From Saprospiraceae bacterium (lineage in GTDB: Bacteria > Bacteroidota > Bacteroidia > Chitinophagales > Saprospiraceae), in contig BQJU01000002.1 of the NCBI GenBank assembly GCA_021604865.1, positions 62,001-126,000 of the forward strand: a DNA stretch of 64,000 nucleotides, given 5' to 3'. The number at the start of each line of letters is the position of its first letter. Position 1 is the stretch's first letter. Shown here one piece after another: positions 35,551-44,844 of the stretch. The notes beneath the pieces are model-generated. The model was not told the DNA's origin, searched no databases, and saw nothing but the letters and a program-made list of their open reading frames with translations. Both the position numbers and the translations under genes were made by a program.

Positions 35551-36216
35551 TCAGTGCGAATTGCTTGGTAGTCGGACATTGTAGTTATGGAGCGGTATGC
35601 TAATGCTGAGGCCGATTAGAGGCTGGCCCAAAACATTTTCCTGATCGAAATAGGGCTTGATGCGCATGCCCAGGTCATCCTCGATGTCAAAATTCCTTAG
35701 GTGAGCGTCCACAAAGGCTTCAACGGTTTGCAAGGCATAAACAAAAACGATTCCGACGTAAGCAAGCTGGGTATTTTTATCATATTCATCCCTTAGTACA
35801 CGCAGGCGAGTCAGGTCATCAAGGGTAGTACCTGAAAATTCATGGGTCTCATCTTTTCTTTTAAGATCAAGGGCCGTTTTCAATCGTCGGTAGCGACTTT
35901 GGTTGTAGTCAATTGCATAACCAATGCCCACAAAAGCCCCATAAACAAGCGGTAATTTCCACCAGCGGCGGTTATAAATCTGACCGCCACCCGGAACCAT
36001 AGACCAGAGCAATGCCTTTTTAGGATTCGGCCAGGCTTTTGTATCCTTTGTAATGACATCGACAATAGAATCGTTAGCAATGATCAGATCACTATTGGAA
36101 ACCAGACTATCGGTAGGAATAGAGTCAGCTAAACCGGTTGAAGTTGGCGTGTTTTGGCTATAACCCAAAGAAACCACCAAAAGAAAAAGAAATATTAATC
36201 CGATTGACCGATTCAT
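35551..36216 (-). CDS. DUF5683 family protein
   Basis: 221 residues with an N-terminal signal segment (SIGLIFLFLLVVSLGYSQ). The conserved core is PKKALLWSMVPGGGQIYNRRWWKLPLVYGAF followed by a second hydrophobic stretch (LAYVGIVFVYALQTVEAFVDAHL). This gene is regularly found right after parA-parB in Bacteroidota, and that order is preserved here. Function unknown; envelope location inferred from the signal and membrane segments. Confidence 0.8.
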   Translation of the reverse strand: MNRSIGLIFLFLLVVSLGYSQNTPTSTGLADSIPTDSLVSNSDLIIANDSIVDVITKDTKAWPNPKKALLWSMVPGGGQIYNRRWWKLPLVYGAFVGIGYAIDYNQSRYRRLKTALDLKRKDETHEFSGTTLDDLTRLRVLRDEYDKNTQLAYVGIVFVYALQTVEAFVDAHLRNFDIEDDLGMRIKPYFDQENVLGQPLIGLSISIPLHNYNVRLPSNSH

Positions 36217-36328
36217 AAATTTATTGATTTGTCGGGCTGATTAATAACAGGCTTTTGGAAAACGATTAAAAGCTTTGTTCTGTTATCTCACCCCACAACC
36301 TTTGCTTTTCATTAGCATTGTCAAGAGG

Positions 36329-37291
36329 CTATTGCTCAATACATTTAAAAAACTCAGTCAACTCATCACTGCTGGAAAAGGGGATCATAATATGACCTTT
36401 TCCAGTTGCCTCATCTTCTAAATCAATTTTCACCTGTTTGGTGCCAAAAAATGCCCTGAAATCTTCCAGAATCTTCTGATGACCATCCGGTAATTTACCG
36501 CTCTTTTTCGGGGTGCCATTTTTCTTTTTGGTGGAATATTCTTTAACTAATTTTTCAGCATCACGAACGGAAAGTTTCTTTTCCTGGATTTCATCGAGTA
36601 CCTTTTTCTGCAAAAGTTTGTCCTTCAAGCCAGCAATAGCCCGGGCATGTCCCATGCTCAGGGAGCCAGATTTCAGGCCTTCCACCACATCGAAATGTAG
36701 GTCTAACAGCCGAAGATAATTAGTGACCGTACTGCGTTGTTTGCCTACCCGACCTGCCAATTCCTTATCAGTCATGGCACACTCTTCTTTGAGTCGGTAA
36801 TAGGCCACTGCAATTTCAAAAGGATTGAGGTCTTCCCTTTGAATGTTTTCAATGAGTGCCATTTCCAATAATGTCTGGTCATTGGCTACCCGGATATAAG
36901 CAGGAATCTCTTCTAAACCTGCCATTTTGGAAGCACGCCACCGTCTTTCCCCAGAAATGATCTGGTATTCATTATTAGAAAATTTCCTAACCGTAATCGG
37001 CTGAATCAGACCATGCACTTTTATGGAATCTGATAATTCCTGGAGCGCCTCAGGAGTAAATTCCCTTCTAGGTTGATCAGGATTTGATTCTACCTGGCTT
37101 ATAGGCAGCATGGCAAAATGCTGAGATAATTCCTTGACGACTTTTTCCGGATCTCTGGCGTATTCTTCATCCAGTTTCTGAGGGATAAAGGCATGAATAC
37201 CCGAACCACCTGCATTGGAAAACTTCTTCTTAATGCTGGATGCTAACTGATCTTTACTGACTTTATTACTTTTTTGAATTCTCTTCGCCAT
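36329..37291 (-). CDS. parB: Chromosome partition protein ParB
   Basis: CTP-dependent DNA clamp that loads at parS and spreads, marking the origin region for segregation with ParA. 320 residues. The CTP-binding box GERRWRAS is at 114-121, ENIQREDLNPFEIA at 148-161, and the helix-turn-helix around TDKELAGRVGKQRSTVTNYL. The C-terminal dimerisation domain is short. Downstream of parA (60 nt) on the same strand. I found no parS-like site nearby by eye. Its presence suggests, but does not prove, an origin-proximal location. Confidence 0.95.
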   Translation of the reverse strand: MAKRIQKSNKVSKDQLASSIKKKFSNAGGSGIHAFIPQKLDEEYARDPEKVVKELSQHFAMLPISQVESNPDQPRREFTPEALQELSDSIKVHGLIQPITVRKFSNNEYQIISGERRWRASKMAGLEEIPAYIRVANDQTLLEMALIENIQREDLNPFEIAVAYYRLKEECAMTDKELAGRVGKQRSTVTNYLRLLDLHFDVVEGLKSGSLSMGHARAIAGLKDKLLQKKVLDEIQEKKLSVRDAEKLVKEYSTKKKNGTPKKSGKLPDGHQKILEDFRAFFGTKQVKIDLEDEATGKGHIMIPFSSSDELTEFFKCIEQ

Positions 37292-37351
37292 TTTAATCCT
37301 TTGATTTATGGTTAGTTTTTATTTTATCGGGATGTGCAGTTAAACCTGCCA

Positions 37352-38152
37352 TTAATCTACCGCCTGCCCCTTTTCTACAACAATGGCATCATTGTTTTTA
37401 TGCAAAAATTCATTGGCAAGATTGAGAAAGTTGATGCTTCCTTTAGCCCCTGCATTGATCAGCACTACTGGCATGTGCATATTGGGTGCTTCACCAATTT
37501 TAGAATTCCGATGGATGATGGTATCAAAAACCAGGCCGGGGAAAATTTCCCGGATTTCATTAACCACTACATTTGCCAGGCGTAATCTCTGGTCGTACAT
37601 CGAAATGAGAATACCCTCAATTTTCAATCCGGGATTAAGTTGACCCTGTACCAGCTCAATGGTATTTTGCAATGCCGCCAATCCTTCAAGGGCAAAATAT
37701 TCGCATTGTACTGGAATAAGAATGGAATCAGCTGCAACCAGGGCATTGACAGTGATTAAACCCAAAGATGGAAGACAGTCAATAAAAATATAGTCGTAAC
37801 TATCCTTTAGAGGTGCCACAACTTGCTGCAGCACATACTCTCTCCGTTCACGATTGACCAATTCCAACTCCGCACCGACCAAATTGATATCAGCAGGCAT
37901 CAGGTGCAAATTGGGAGTGTCCGTCTCATAAATGGCTTCTTCAGGATCCAGACCTTTGACCAGACAGTCGTATATAGTTGTCTCTATATCTTCCGGAGCT
38001 GCACCAACCCCGGAGGTTGAATTGCTCTGTGGGTCCGCATCGATCAACAAAACTCTTTTTTCCAAAATAGCCAGACTGGCAGCCAGGTTAATTGCTGTAG
38101 TCGTTTTTCCAACTCCACCTTTCTGGTTAGCAATCGCAACAACTTTTCCCAT
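37352..38152 (-). CDS. parA: Chromosome partition ATPase ParA (Soj)
   Basis: Deviant-Walker ATPase that binds DNA non-specifically and moves ParB-parS complexes. 266 residues. The deviant Walker A is KGGVGKTT at 11-18, DADPQSNST at about 40-48, and [13 protein letters not shown] is the switch/Walker B region. First gene of the parA-parB-DUF5683 run. The 155 nt upstream contain an imperfect inverted repeat that could be an operator. Confidence 0.96.
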   Translation of the reverse strand: MGKVVAIANQKGGVGKTTTAINLAASLAILEKRVLLIDADPQSNSTSGVGAAPEDIETTIYDCLVKGLDPEEAIYETDTPNLHLMPADINLVGAELELVNRERREYVLQQVVAPLKDSYDYIFIDCLPSLGLITVNALVAADSILIPVQCEYFALEGLAALQNTIELVQGQLNPGLKIEGILISMYDQRLRLANVVVNEIREIFPGLVFDTIIHRNSKIGEAPNMHMPVVLINAGAKGSINFLNLANEFLHKNNDAIVVEKGQAVD

Positions 38153-38179
38153 AATAATGTCTGATTTTTAAAACACAAA

Positions 38180-38265
38180 GGTGAAGTGAACACTCCCTTC
38201 TTAATGCTTAGTAAATTGAAAGTCAACTACTTATTCATTGTTGTGAAAGGAAGGTTTACTTCACC
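38180..38265. promoter_or_regulatory. Long inverted repeat upstream of parA
   Basis: GGTGAAGTGAAC at 38180-38191 and GTTTACTTCACC at 38254-38265 pair with 11 of 12 matches, and the pairing continues inward imperfectly for about eight more bases. The element occupies most of the gap between parA and the UPF0173 gene. It could be a ParA autoregulatory operator or a terminator for the upstream gene. Confidence 0.4.
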
Positions 38266-38307
38266 CCTGCTGTCGTTCGTAAAACCGGAGAAGCAATTAA
38301 CCGGCTA

Positions 38308-38988
38308 TTAAATTGTCAGGCTTTCGCCAATTGGTAGCAAAATTAACTCTTTTCCTTTATCTTCAAAAGCTTTTTTTGCTGCTTGGTGATCAATTTTGAT
38401 AAATCCGAAGGTATCGTAATGACATCCAATGATTTTATCGCATTGAATAAATTCACTTGCGATGGCGGCATCAGCGGCATCCATGGTAAAATTATCACCA
38501 ATTGGTAAGATTGCAAAATTTAATGGCGGACAAATCATCGGAATAAGTTTCATATCCATTGTCAAGGCAGTATCACCAGCATGATAAAAGCAGCCTTCCT
38601 TGCCCCAGATGACAAAACCACCAGGATTGCCACCATAAGTACCATCAGGCAATACACTGGAATGAACAGCATTGACATATTTGACCATACCAAAATCAAA
38701 AGACCATTTTCCGCCGTGATTTAAATAATGTACTTCTAATCCTTTTTCAGCATACCAGGAAGCAATTTCGTAATTGGCAACAATTCTGGCACCAGTTCTT
38801 TTGGCGATTTCTTCAGCATCAGCTACGTGATCCCCATGCCCGTGAGTCAAAAGGATGTAATCCGCCGGAATTTTTTCTATATCAACCTGTTTGGCTAGTG
38901 AATTAGCCCGAATAAAAGGATCAAACAATAGATGTTTACCATTAAATTCGACACCAAAACAGGATTGACCGTAATAAGTAATTTTCAT
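38308..38988 (-). CDS. UPF0173 metal-dependent hydrolase (metallo-beta-lactamase fold)
   Basis: 226 residues. The metal site HGHGDH is at 49-54 (His49, His51, Asp53, His54). YYGQSCF at the start, GNPGGFVIW, and YHAGDTALTMDM with the bridging Asp are diagnostic of the UPF0173/YtkL branch. Substrate unknown. Separated from parA by the inverted repeat and from the GT39-like gene by 247 nt. Confidence 0.9.
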   Translation of the reverse strand: MKITYYGQSCFGVEFNGKHLLFDPFIRANSLAKQVDIEKIPADYILLTHGHGDHVADAEEIAKRTGARIVANYEIASWYAEKGLEVHYLNHGGKWSFDFGMVKYVNAVHSSVLPDGTYGGNPGGFVIWGKEGCFYHAGDTALTMDMKLIPMICPPLNFAILPIGDNFTMDAADAAIASEFIQCDKIIGCHYDTFGFIKIDHQAAKKAFEDKGKELILLPIGESLTI

Positions 38989-39108
38989 GTTGCCAATTTT
39001 TTATAAGCTACTTTTGTAGGTGAGTCCCTTGAATCCTCTAATAAAAGGATGTTTCTAAAGTTTTCAAAATTACAGTGAATCTTTCTACCTTTTTTAGGGT
39101 AAGCGCAT

Positions 39109-39145
39109 GTTTGGAGGTCGGCTTTGGGCTGCAAACATGAACTAA
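39109..39145. repeat. Copy B of the dispersed palindromic repeat
   Basis: CATGTTTG and CAAACATG are perfect 8-bp inverted arms; the left arm continues into GAGGTCGG and the right is followed by AACTAAG, both shared with copy A. The centre is shorter than in A. It lies in the 247-nt gap upstream of the UPF0173 gene, where I see no other feature. Confidence 0.65.
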
Positions 39146-39235
39146 GAAATGATTCCGATATTATCAGGTTCAAATCGAAGAGATCGTGAATGTTAAAACT
39201 TACCGAAGAATAAGGGCAAATGCTAGAGGAGGAGT

Positions 39236-40753
39236 CTATTTTTTTTTCTTTAAATAAAAAGCGGCAGCTCCCACAGCTGAAAAATGCTTTTCAAGGGTAT
39301 AATCTGCCTGTAATTGCTCAACTTGATTGCCAACTTCTTTTTGATCACTTTGGTTGATCAGATGTGAAAACAACAACCATAATCCAGCCGGATTTTGCTG
39401 CTCAGAGACCCAAAAAGAAGCCTGGTCATCCCATTTTGCCAGATAAACTTGATTGAATTGGAACTTTGCCTGATCCGGGTGATATTCACTGTAATAACGG
39501 TAGGCAGGAATCAAGGCGTGACTGAGATAAATAACGTCTTGAGAATGAGCGTTTTTTGTTGTATAGGCCAATATTTCCCTGCTATCTTCCCAACTAAATT
39601 TTTTCCAAAAATATTGATAGCCCTTCCAATTGGATAAAATAAGGATCAAACACAGCATTCCCAGTACCTTTATCCACCTTTTATTGGTGATTTGCCAGTA
39701 TTTTTCTACCCCTACTCCTAGGATTAGTAGTATACAAGGGGTTAAAAAGAGGCTCAGACGGGGCATCAGGGAATAGCGTTCAAAAGCAGAGGCCACCAGA
39801 GTGGCCAGAATCGGGAAAACCAGCAAAATCAATAGCGCTTTTCTTTTTTGAAAAAGAGAGAAAATGCCGGCAAAAAACAGAAGAGTGCCTACAAAATAAG
39901 CCAGGATGGTACCACCGATACTTGTCCTCAGGAGCGTACTGGTTACCTTAAACCAACTAAACCACTCTTCCTGGTTTATTGGCAATAGGGGCAAAAAATA
40001 GGGGCGGTGATAATCGACAAGGTAACTTTTGAGCAAATCCTCGGAAAGAATACTGAAATAATAGACACCGAAACTGATCACCCAACTTGCTACGATTGGG
40101 GAAAACTTGAATAAGGCCGTGTATCCTTTATCCAGGTAAGCCTGATAAAAGTAGTAACAACCCAAACCAAAAAGGATGAAAACAGAAGGCATAGAAAACC
40201 AAATCACTAATATGCCGAGCAAACCTAAGGCAATCTTTTTAGTAGGTGACAATAGGGAATAGGGCCAGCAAAGTCCAATATAAATGAGGAGGATAGTACA
40301 AAAGACATCACTGCTATATTGCTTGATTTCACTGGCATATTGGATCATCATGGGCGACAATGCCAACAAATAAACCGGTATCCATCTTAAATAAGCAATT
40401 TGCAAGGTATGGTTTGCCAACTTATAGAACAGCCAAAGCCCTATCAGACTAAATGCCAGGGGAAGGAACCTGAATACCATTTCATGAGTACCTAACGCCT
40501 GAATGCTGCATTTTTCCAATAACAAAAATAAGGGTGGTGCGTACTGTTGATAATCCAGATTGTGAAAAAAAGCAGGCCAGGATTTTTCTATAATATTGAG
40601 CGCAAGATTGGCTTCATCCAGGAAGAGTGAGCGATTCTGGAAATAGACAATTATTCGCAATAGCCCTCCAATAGCTAATACCCCCAAGGACCATCTAATT
40701 AAAAACTGTTGTAACCAGGTGGACCATTTTCGATTATCGGATGTAAAAGGCAT
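39236..40753 (-). CDS. GT39-like membrane glycosyltransferase
   Basis: 505 residues with about 10-12 membrane helices. The first periplasmic loop carries the acidic pair of GT-C/GT39 enzymes (RSLFLDEANLALNI, Asp46-Glu47), followed by YQQYAPPLFLLLEK. Such enzymes (PMT/ArnT-like) transfer sugars from lipid-linked donors to proteins or glycolipids at the outer face of the inner membrane. Acceptor unknown. The gene starts one base after the stop of the PLP enzyme gene, so they are co-transcribed. Confidence 0.75.
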   Translation of the reverse strand: MPFTSDNRKWSTWLQQFLIRWSLGVLAIGGLLRIIVYFQNRSLFLDEANLALNIIEKSWPAFFHNLDYQQYAPPLFLLLEKCSIQALGTHEMVFRFLPLAFSLIGLWLFYKLANHTLQIAYLRWIPVYLLALSPMMIQYASEIKQYSSDVFCTILLIYIGLCWPYSLLSPTKKIALGLLGILVIWFSMPSVFILFGLGCYYFYQAYLDKGYTALFKFSPIVASWVISFGVYYFSILSEDLLKSYLVDYHRPYFLPLLPINQEEWFSWFKVTSTLLRTSIGGTILAYFVGTLLFFAGIFSLFQKRKALLILLVFPILATLVASAFERYSLMPRLSLFLTPCILLILGVGVEKYWQITNKRWIKVLGMLCLILILSNWKGYQYFWKKFSWEDSREILAYTTKNAHSQDVIYLSHALIPAYRYYSEYHPDQAKFQFNQVYLAKWDDQASFWVSEQQNPAGLWLLFSHLINQSDQKEVGNQVEQLQADYTLEKHFSAVGAAAFYLKKKK

Positions 40754-40754
40754 T

Positions 40755-41915
40755 TTATAATACTTGCAAAGCCTGAGTTAGGTCTTCGATTAACCAATCA
40801 GGATCTTCCAATCCAATATAAAAACGAACAAGATTCCAGGGTAAAGGCGAATTTTCTCTTCCTGGAATGTCATAAAAACCAATCGATGGTAAGATTAGGG
40901 ATTCGTGACCACCCCAGGAAACGGCCATCAAAAAACGTTTGAGTCGATGCACAAATTGCTCCATGTCTTGCTTGCTTGCGGCATTGAGATAAGCAGAAAA
41001 TAATCCGCCAGTACCCTTCATTTGTTTACTAGCCAATTCATATTGTGGAAAACTGGGTAGCAAAGGGTGCAAGACCTGCTCAATCTGAGGTTGTTGTTCC
41101 AGGAAAGCAGCAATTTTACGACTGCTCTGATCACTGCGATGCATACGCAATTCCAACGTCCGTAATCCCCGAATCATCAGCGCTGCATCATGAGGTGAAA
41201 TAATACCTCCAAGCGTCATGAATTCCTCTGCAAATATTTTTTGAATTTTCTCTTTGCTTCCGCAAACAACCCCAGCTACTACATCGCTATGACCATTTAA
41301 GTATTTGGTTGCGGAATGCACAACCAGGTCGATTCCATGCAGGATTGGTTGCTGGAAAATGGGAGAGGCGTAACTGTTGTCAATAATCGTCGTGATATTT
41401 TTGGCTTTGGCCAATTTGGCGCAAGCTTCCAAATCCTGAATGGCAAAAGTTAATGAATTGGGACTTTCCAGGTATAAAAGCCGCGTATTTCCCTGAATGG
41501 CTGCTTCAATCTTCCCAAGGTCTCTTCCATCCACATAAGTATGGCTTACACCAAAACGCATCAGAAATTGTTGTAGGAGGGTCTTGGTCCAGGAATAGGG
41601 GGATTCAACACATACGATATGGTCTCCAGCCTGCACTTGTGACAAAACTGCATTGGCCACAGCCGCACTTCCACTACCAAAGATCAGAGCATCCTCAGCT
41701 CCTTCTAAGGCCGCCACTTTTTTCCGGAGGATGGCTACAGTCGGGTTATTGCCACGGGTATACACATGGTTGTCCAACTCACTAGAAAAGGCCTGGCGAA
41801 AAGCTGCCAAGTCCTTAAACACAAAATTGCTGCTTTGTATAACCGGTGGAGACACCGCATTAAAATATTTTTCCCGCTCTTCACCGAGGTGGATAAGGAT
41901 TTCGCTAAGATGCAT
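40755..41915 (-). CDS. Cys/Met metabolism PLP-dependent enzyme (gamma-family trans-sulfuration type)
   Basis: 386 residues, fold-type I. The PLP lysine is Lys204 in HSATKYLNGHSD. Tyr52 and Arg54 in YTRGNNPT bind the cofactor phosphate of the neighbouring subunit, and IIDNSYASPIFQQP holds the Asp under the pyridine ring. Cystathionine gamma-synthase, cystathionine beta- or gamma-lyase and methionine gamma-lyase all share these motifs, so I do not assign a specific reaction. Lies between phzF (39 nt) and the GT39-like gene (1 nt). Confidence 0.88.
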   Translation of the reverse strand: MHLSEILIHLGEEREKYFNAVSPPVIQSSNFVFKDLAAFRQAFSSELDNHVYTRGNNPTVAILRKKVAALEGAEDALIFGSGSAAVANAVLSQVQAGDHIVCVESPYSWTKTLLQQFLMRFGVSHTYVDGRDLGKIEAAIQGNTRLLYLESPNSLTFAIQDLEACAKLAKAKNITTIIDNSYASPIFQQPILHGIDLVVHSATKYLNGHSDVVAGVVCGSKEKIQKIFAEEFMTLGGIISPHDAALMIRGLRTLELRMHRSDQSSRKIAAFLEQQPQIEQVLHPLLPSFPQYELASKQMKGTGGLFSAYLNAASKQDMEQFVHRLKRFLMAVSWGGHESLILPSIGFYDIPGRENSPLPWNLVRFYIGLEDPDWLIEDLTQALQVL

Positions 41916-41954
41916 GTGCTAAGTTTAGTTGCATGGAGAAAAATGCTAATGTCA

Positions 41955-42746
41955 TTATTGTACTGATAAAAAAAGCTTGCCCTGCAGATAGGAGACTGCT
42001 CTCCCTCTGAGATTGACCCTTGAGTCCTGTAATTCGCAAAAAACGTCCCCACAACGGGCCGAAATCTGTCGGCCATGCAATTGGTTTTTACCCAACCTTT
42101 TGGCCCAATAAGGGCTAAGCGTAGTATGCGCTGACCCGGTTACCGGATCTTCATCAATTCCTGCACAAGGAAAGAAACCTCTGGAAACAAAATCGACCTG
42201 ATCTCCTGGAGCACTGACAATAACCCCACGACCACCGAGTTCCAATAAAGCCCTGAAATCGGGTTTAAGCTGTGCCACCCTTGCTTCGGAATCGATTATG
42301 ACCAAAAAGTCTTCCCGGCCTTGCCAGACTTCTTCCGGTTCGACTTTTAACGCCTCTGCAAGCAGGGGAGGACATACTACCTTTTCAATCTGATCAGTAG
42401 GGAAGTTCATCACATATTGATCTCCTTTTCGACTCACTACCAATGGACCACTTCTGGTTTTGAAAGTGATTTCAGCATCCGGATAGTTGAGATGTTGAAA
42501 CAAAACGTGAGCGCTTGCAAGAGTAGCATGTCCACATAGATCGACTTCGAGGGCAGGGGTAAACCAACGCAAATTAAAATGTTTGCCTTCTGGTACAAAA
42601 AATGCCGTTTCTGAGAGGTTGTTTTCAGTGGCAATTTTTTGCAACAAATCATCAGACAGCCAGTGTTTCAAGGGACAGACAGCTGCCGGGTTTCCCTGAA
42701 AAAGTTGATCTGCAAAAGCATCAATCTGATAGATATCGAGTGTCAT
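41955..42746 (-). CDS. PhzF family isomerase/epimerase
   Basis: 263 residues from the ATG at 42746 (MTLDIYQIDAF); the longer frame to 42779 runs into the upstream gene. The diaminopimelate-epimerase-like fold is recognisable by FQGNPAAVCPL, NNLSETAFFVPE with the catalytic Glu, FTPALEVDLCGHATLA and DPVTGSAHTTLSPYWA. PhzF in phenazine makers isomerises DHHA, but there are no other phenazine genes here. Members without that context have unknown substrates. The start lies 11 nt after the GH13-like gene. Confidence 0.88.
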   Translation of the reverse strand: MTLDIYQIDAFADQLFQGNPAAVCPLKHWLSDDLLQKIATENNLSETAFFVPEGKHFNLRWFTPALEVDLCGHATLASAHVLFQHLNYPDAEITFKTRSGPLVVSRKGDQYVMNFPTDQIEKVVCPPLLAEALKVEPEEVWQGREDFLVIIDSEARVAQLKPDFRALLELGGRGVIVSAPGDQVDFVSRGFFPCAGIDEDPVTGSAHTTLSPYWAKRLGKNQLHGRQISARCGDVFCELQDSRVNLRGRAVSYLQGKLFLSVQ

Positions 42747-42757
42747 AATCAGAGATT

Positions 42758-44812
42758 TTATGGATGAAGGCTGAAACACTTCCCTTCGCCAGGTGATATT
42801 TGATCAATCTGATAGAATGAAGAATAGGTTTCTATCCCGGCAGTGTCAGGTTTGGTTGCTGCAGTCGAAAATAATAACGCCCCACTTTGCAGCCCTTCGA
42901 CTTTGGGAATTTTAATATTGTTGATTTCATTTAAGATGTGCAGATTTACCACAAACAGATATGAGGGATTTTCGGCTTGGGTCCAGGCAATGACACGTTC
43001 GCCAGCTGTTGGGTCGGGTGGCAAAAGCCAACGGACGGTCTGGTCGTTAATGTCTGGGCCTATTTTTTCAGCAAACAACCGTAGACGGCTTAAATGGTGA
43101 AAAAGTTCCGCGTTTTGCCCCCAACGGTAAGGCCCCTGAGTAGACTTGGAGCCTTCTTCTAGCTGGAAGACATACAATTTTGTATAATATTCATTAGGTG
43201 CCGGCTTCAAATGAGTATCCCTGCTTTCAAATCCCAATGCCATATAACTGGGCATATCGGTAAGGAATAAGCTAATAAACAACCGGGCTTCATTGCCTTT
43301 TACATAAAATTGATCAAAGCGTGGATCATCCTTATCTCCAGTGAGTATGGTAAAGCAGGGGGCTACTTTCCTGTATTTTAAAAGATCGAGATATCGGCGA
43401 AATTCCTGCATAAAACCCGCACTACCGACTACTTGTGATTGGAGGTCTCCCAGGGTTACATCAGCATTGCATTGCTCCAGGTGATCAATTTCATTACCAT
43501 AAGCCATATATCCAGGAGCCGTGAGGAATGTTTCTGCAAAATAGGCGAAGTAGGGCGTATCTTTCTTTATACGAGCATGAACTGCGCTCAAAAGGTCGTA
43601 ATATTCATCTGTTTCGGCAGGAACACCGTCTGGGCGCATTTGGACGTGTGACATATCGCCCCGCATGAAATCAAAATTATACAAGGCTTGAACCTGTCTG
43701 TATTTCTCACAGACATAAGTCCAGGTTGCTTTCCGTGGTTTTTGAAAATCAATAGCCCAGTCTCGATTATTATCTAGTGCCTCATAAAGTTTATAGCGTG
43801 TCAGGGGACCAAATACACGAGACATTTCCCAAGGTTTAATGATGCGATAATCACGCCAAATTCTCCCCGTGGAATCAATAGCCATAGCATCCTGTGAAGG
43901 ATCCAGTTCCAAACCACGATATGGAGGGCCCATCGTGGCGGGTACGGGCTCTAAACCTTGCTGAAAAAGCCAATCAATTAGTAATAAACGGCGATCAATG
44001 CGACTCAAAAAGTCAGGGTTTTCACCAAATAAAACCTTTAATCGTTCTACTTCAGGAAAAGCATCTGAAAAAAAGGTTTCTATGGTAGTCGGCCAGGTTA
44101 AAGGATGATGACTATTCCTGTTTTGCTCTAGGAAATCCAAAATGCTGGTTTGTACTTTTTTATGTAAATCCCCGCTATGATCCGTAATTTCGATTTCAGA
44201 GCGTTGAAGCCATTCAAAATATTGAGGATTGGCCAATACAATCTCGGAATATCGGTCGGTATGCGGAATGACATCCATACCCACCTTTTTTCCAAGCGCA
44301 TGCAGCAGATTGATTACTACGTGCAATTGTTTCTCTACCGTATCAAGTTGCGGAACAAGCTGTGCCAATTCCGAGCTATAAAATTCCGGATTGATACGCC
44401 AGCTAGACATAGCATACAGGCTGGCAGCTCCACCTGGTTCCCAGATAGGCAAGATGTGAATAGAATCCTGACTAGCAGGAATACAGAAGGCATATTTCAC
44501 CAGGTTCCAAAAACTGCCGATAGTCCTGACGTTCACTCCAACCATATTGGAGCGCCTGATCCAGCGAGTTTCCGTTTGCTGGTGTAAAGGACTTGCATAA
44601 TGCACATCAGTGGACAAACAGCTTTGCAGGGTCGATTCTCCAAGTCGAGCAGCGAGAATAGTAAGTATTTCGCGTCCCGGCAGCTTCACGGCCATAGACG
44701 GCAGTAGGTTGGGAATAAAAGAACATTCCCCGCGTTCGAATATTTCCTTTAGCTGAGTTTCATTTTGCTGCCAGTTCAATTGAAAAGATTCGTAATCGCG
44801 GGGAATGATCAT
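42758..44812 (-). CDS. Divergent alpha-amylase-like (GH13-type) protein
   Basis: 684 residues. I matched it to the GH13 (beta/alpha)8 barrel by its conserved regions: VGMDVIPHTD (177-186) as region I; NFDFMRGDMSHV (379-390) as region II with Arg384 and the nucleophile Asp386; YFAYFAETF (421-429) as region III with the acid Glu427; and TILTGDKDDPRFD (488-500) in place of the usual NHD of region IV. A C-terminal beta-domain follows (RVIAWTQAENPSYLFVVNLH). The N-terminal ~90 residues are unfamiliar. Catalytic residues seem present, so glucan hydrolase or transferase activity is possible; substrate unknown. Follows tyrS by 32 nt. Confidence 0.55.
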   Translation of the reverse strand: MIIPRDYESFQLNWQQNETQLKEIFERGECSFIPNLLPSMAVKLPGREILTILAARLGESTLQSCLSTDVHYASPLHQQTETRWIRRSNMVGVNVRTIGSFWNLVKYAFCIPASQDSIHILPIWEPGGAASLYAMSSWRINPEFYSSELAQLVPQLDTVEKQLHVVINLLHALGKKVGMDVIPHTDRYSEIVLANPQYFEWLQRSEIEITDHSGDLHKKVQTSILDFLEQNRNSHHPLTWPTTIETFFSDAFPEVERLKVLFGENPDFLSRIDRRLLLIDWLFQQGLEPVPATMGPPYRGLELDPSQDAMAIDSTGRIWRDYRIIKPWEMSRVFGPLTRYKLYEALDNNRDWAIDFQKPRKATWTYVCEKYRQVQALYNFDFMRGDMSHVQMRPDGVPAETDEYYDLLSAVHARIKKDTPYFAYFAETFLTAPGYMAYGNEIDHLEQCNADVTLGDLQSQVVGSAGFMQEFRRYLDLLKYRKVAPCFTILTGDKDDPRFDQFYVKGNEARLFISLFLTDMPSYMALGFESRDTHLKPAPNEYYTKLYVFQLEEGSKSTQGPYRWGQNAELFHHLSRLRLFAEKIGPDINDQTVRWLLPPDPTAGERVIAWTQAENPSYLFVVNLHILNEINNIKIPKVEGLQSGALLFSTAATKPDTAGIETYSSFYQIDQISPGEGKCFSLHP

Positions 44813-44844
44813 TGTTGATAAGTTTTGTTGAACTTGCGAATCTC

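Noticed and set aside
37292-38307. parS site near parAB
   Set aside because: I looked for TGTTNCACGTGNAACA-like sequence and found none; the inverted repeat at 38180-38265 does not match.
41955-42746. Phenazine biosynthesis locus from the phzF-like gene
   Set aside because: No phzA/B/D/E/G homologues are present; PhzF-family genes are widespread outside phenazine clusters.
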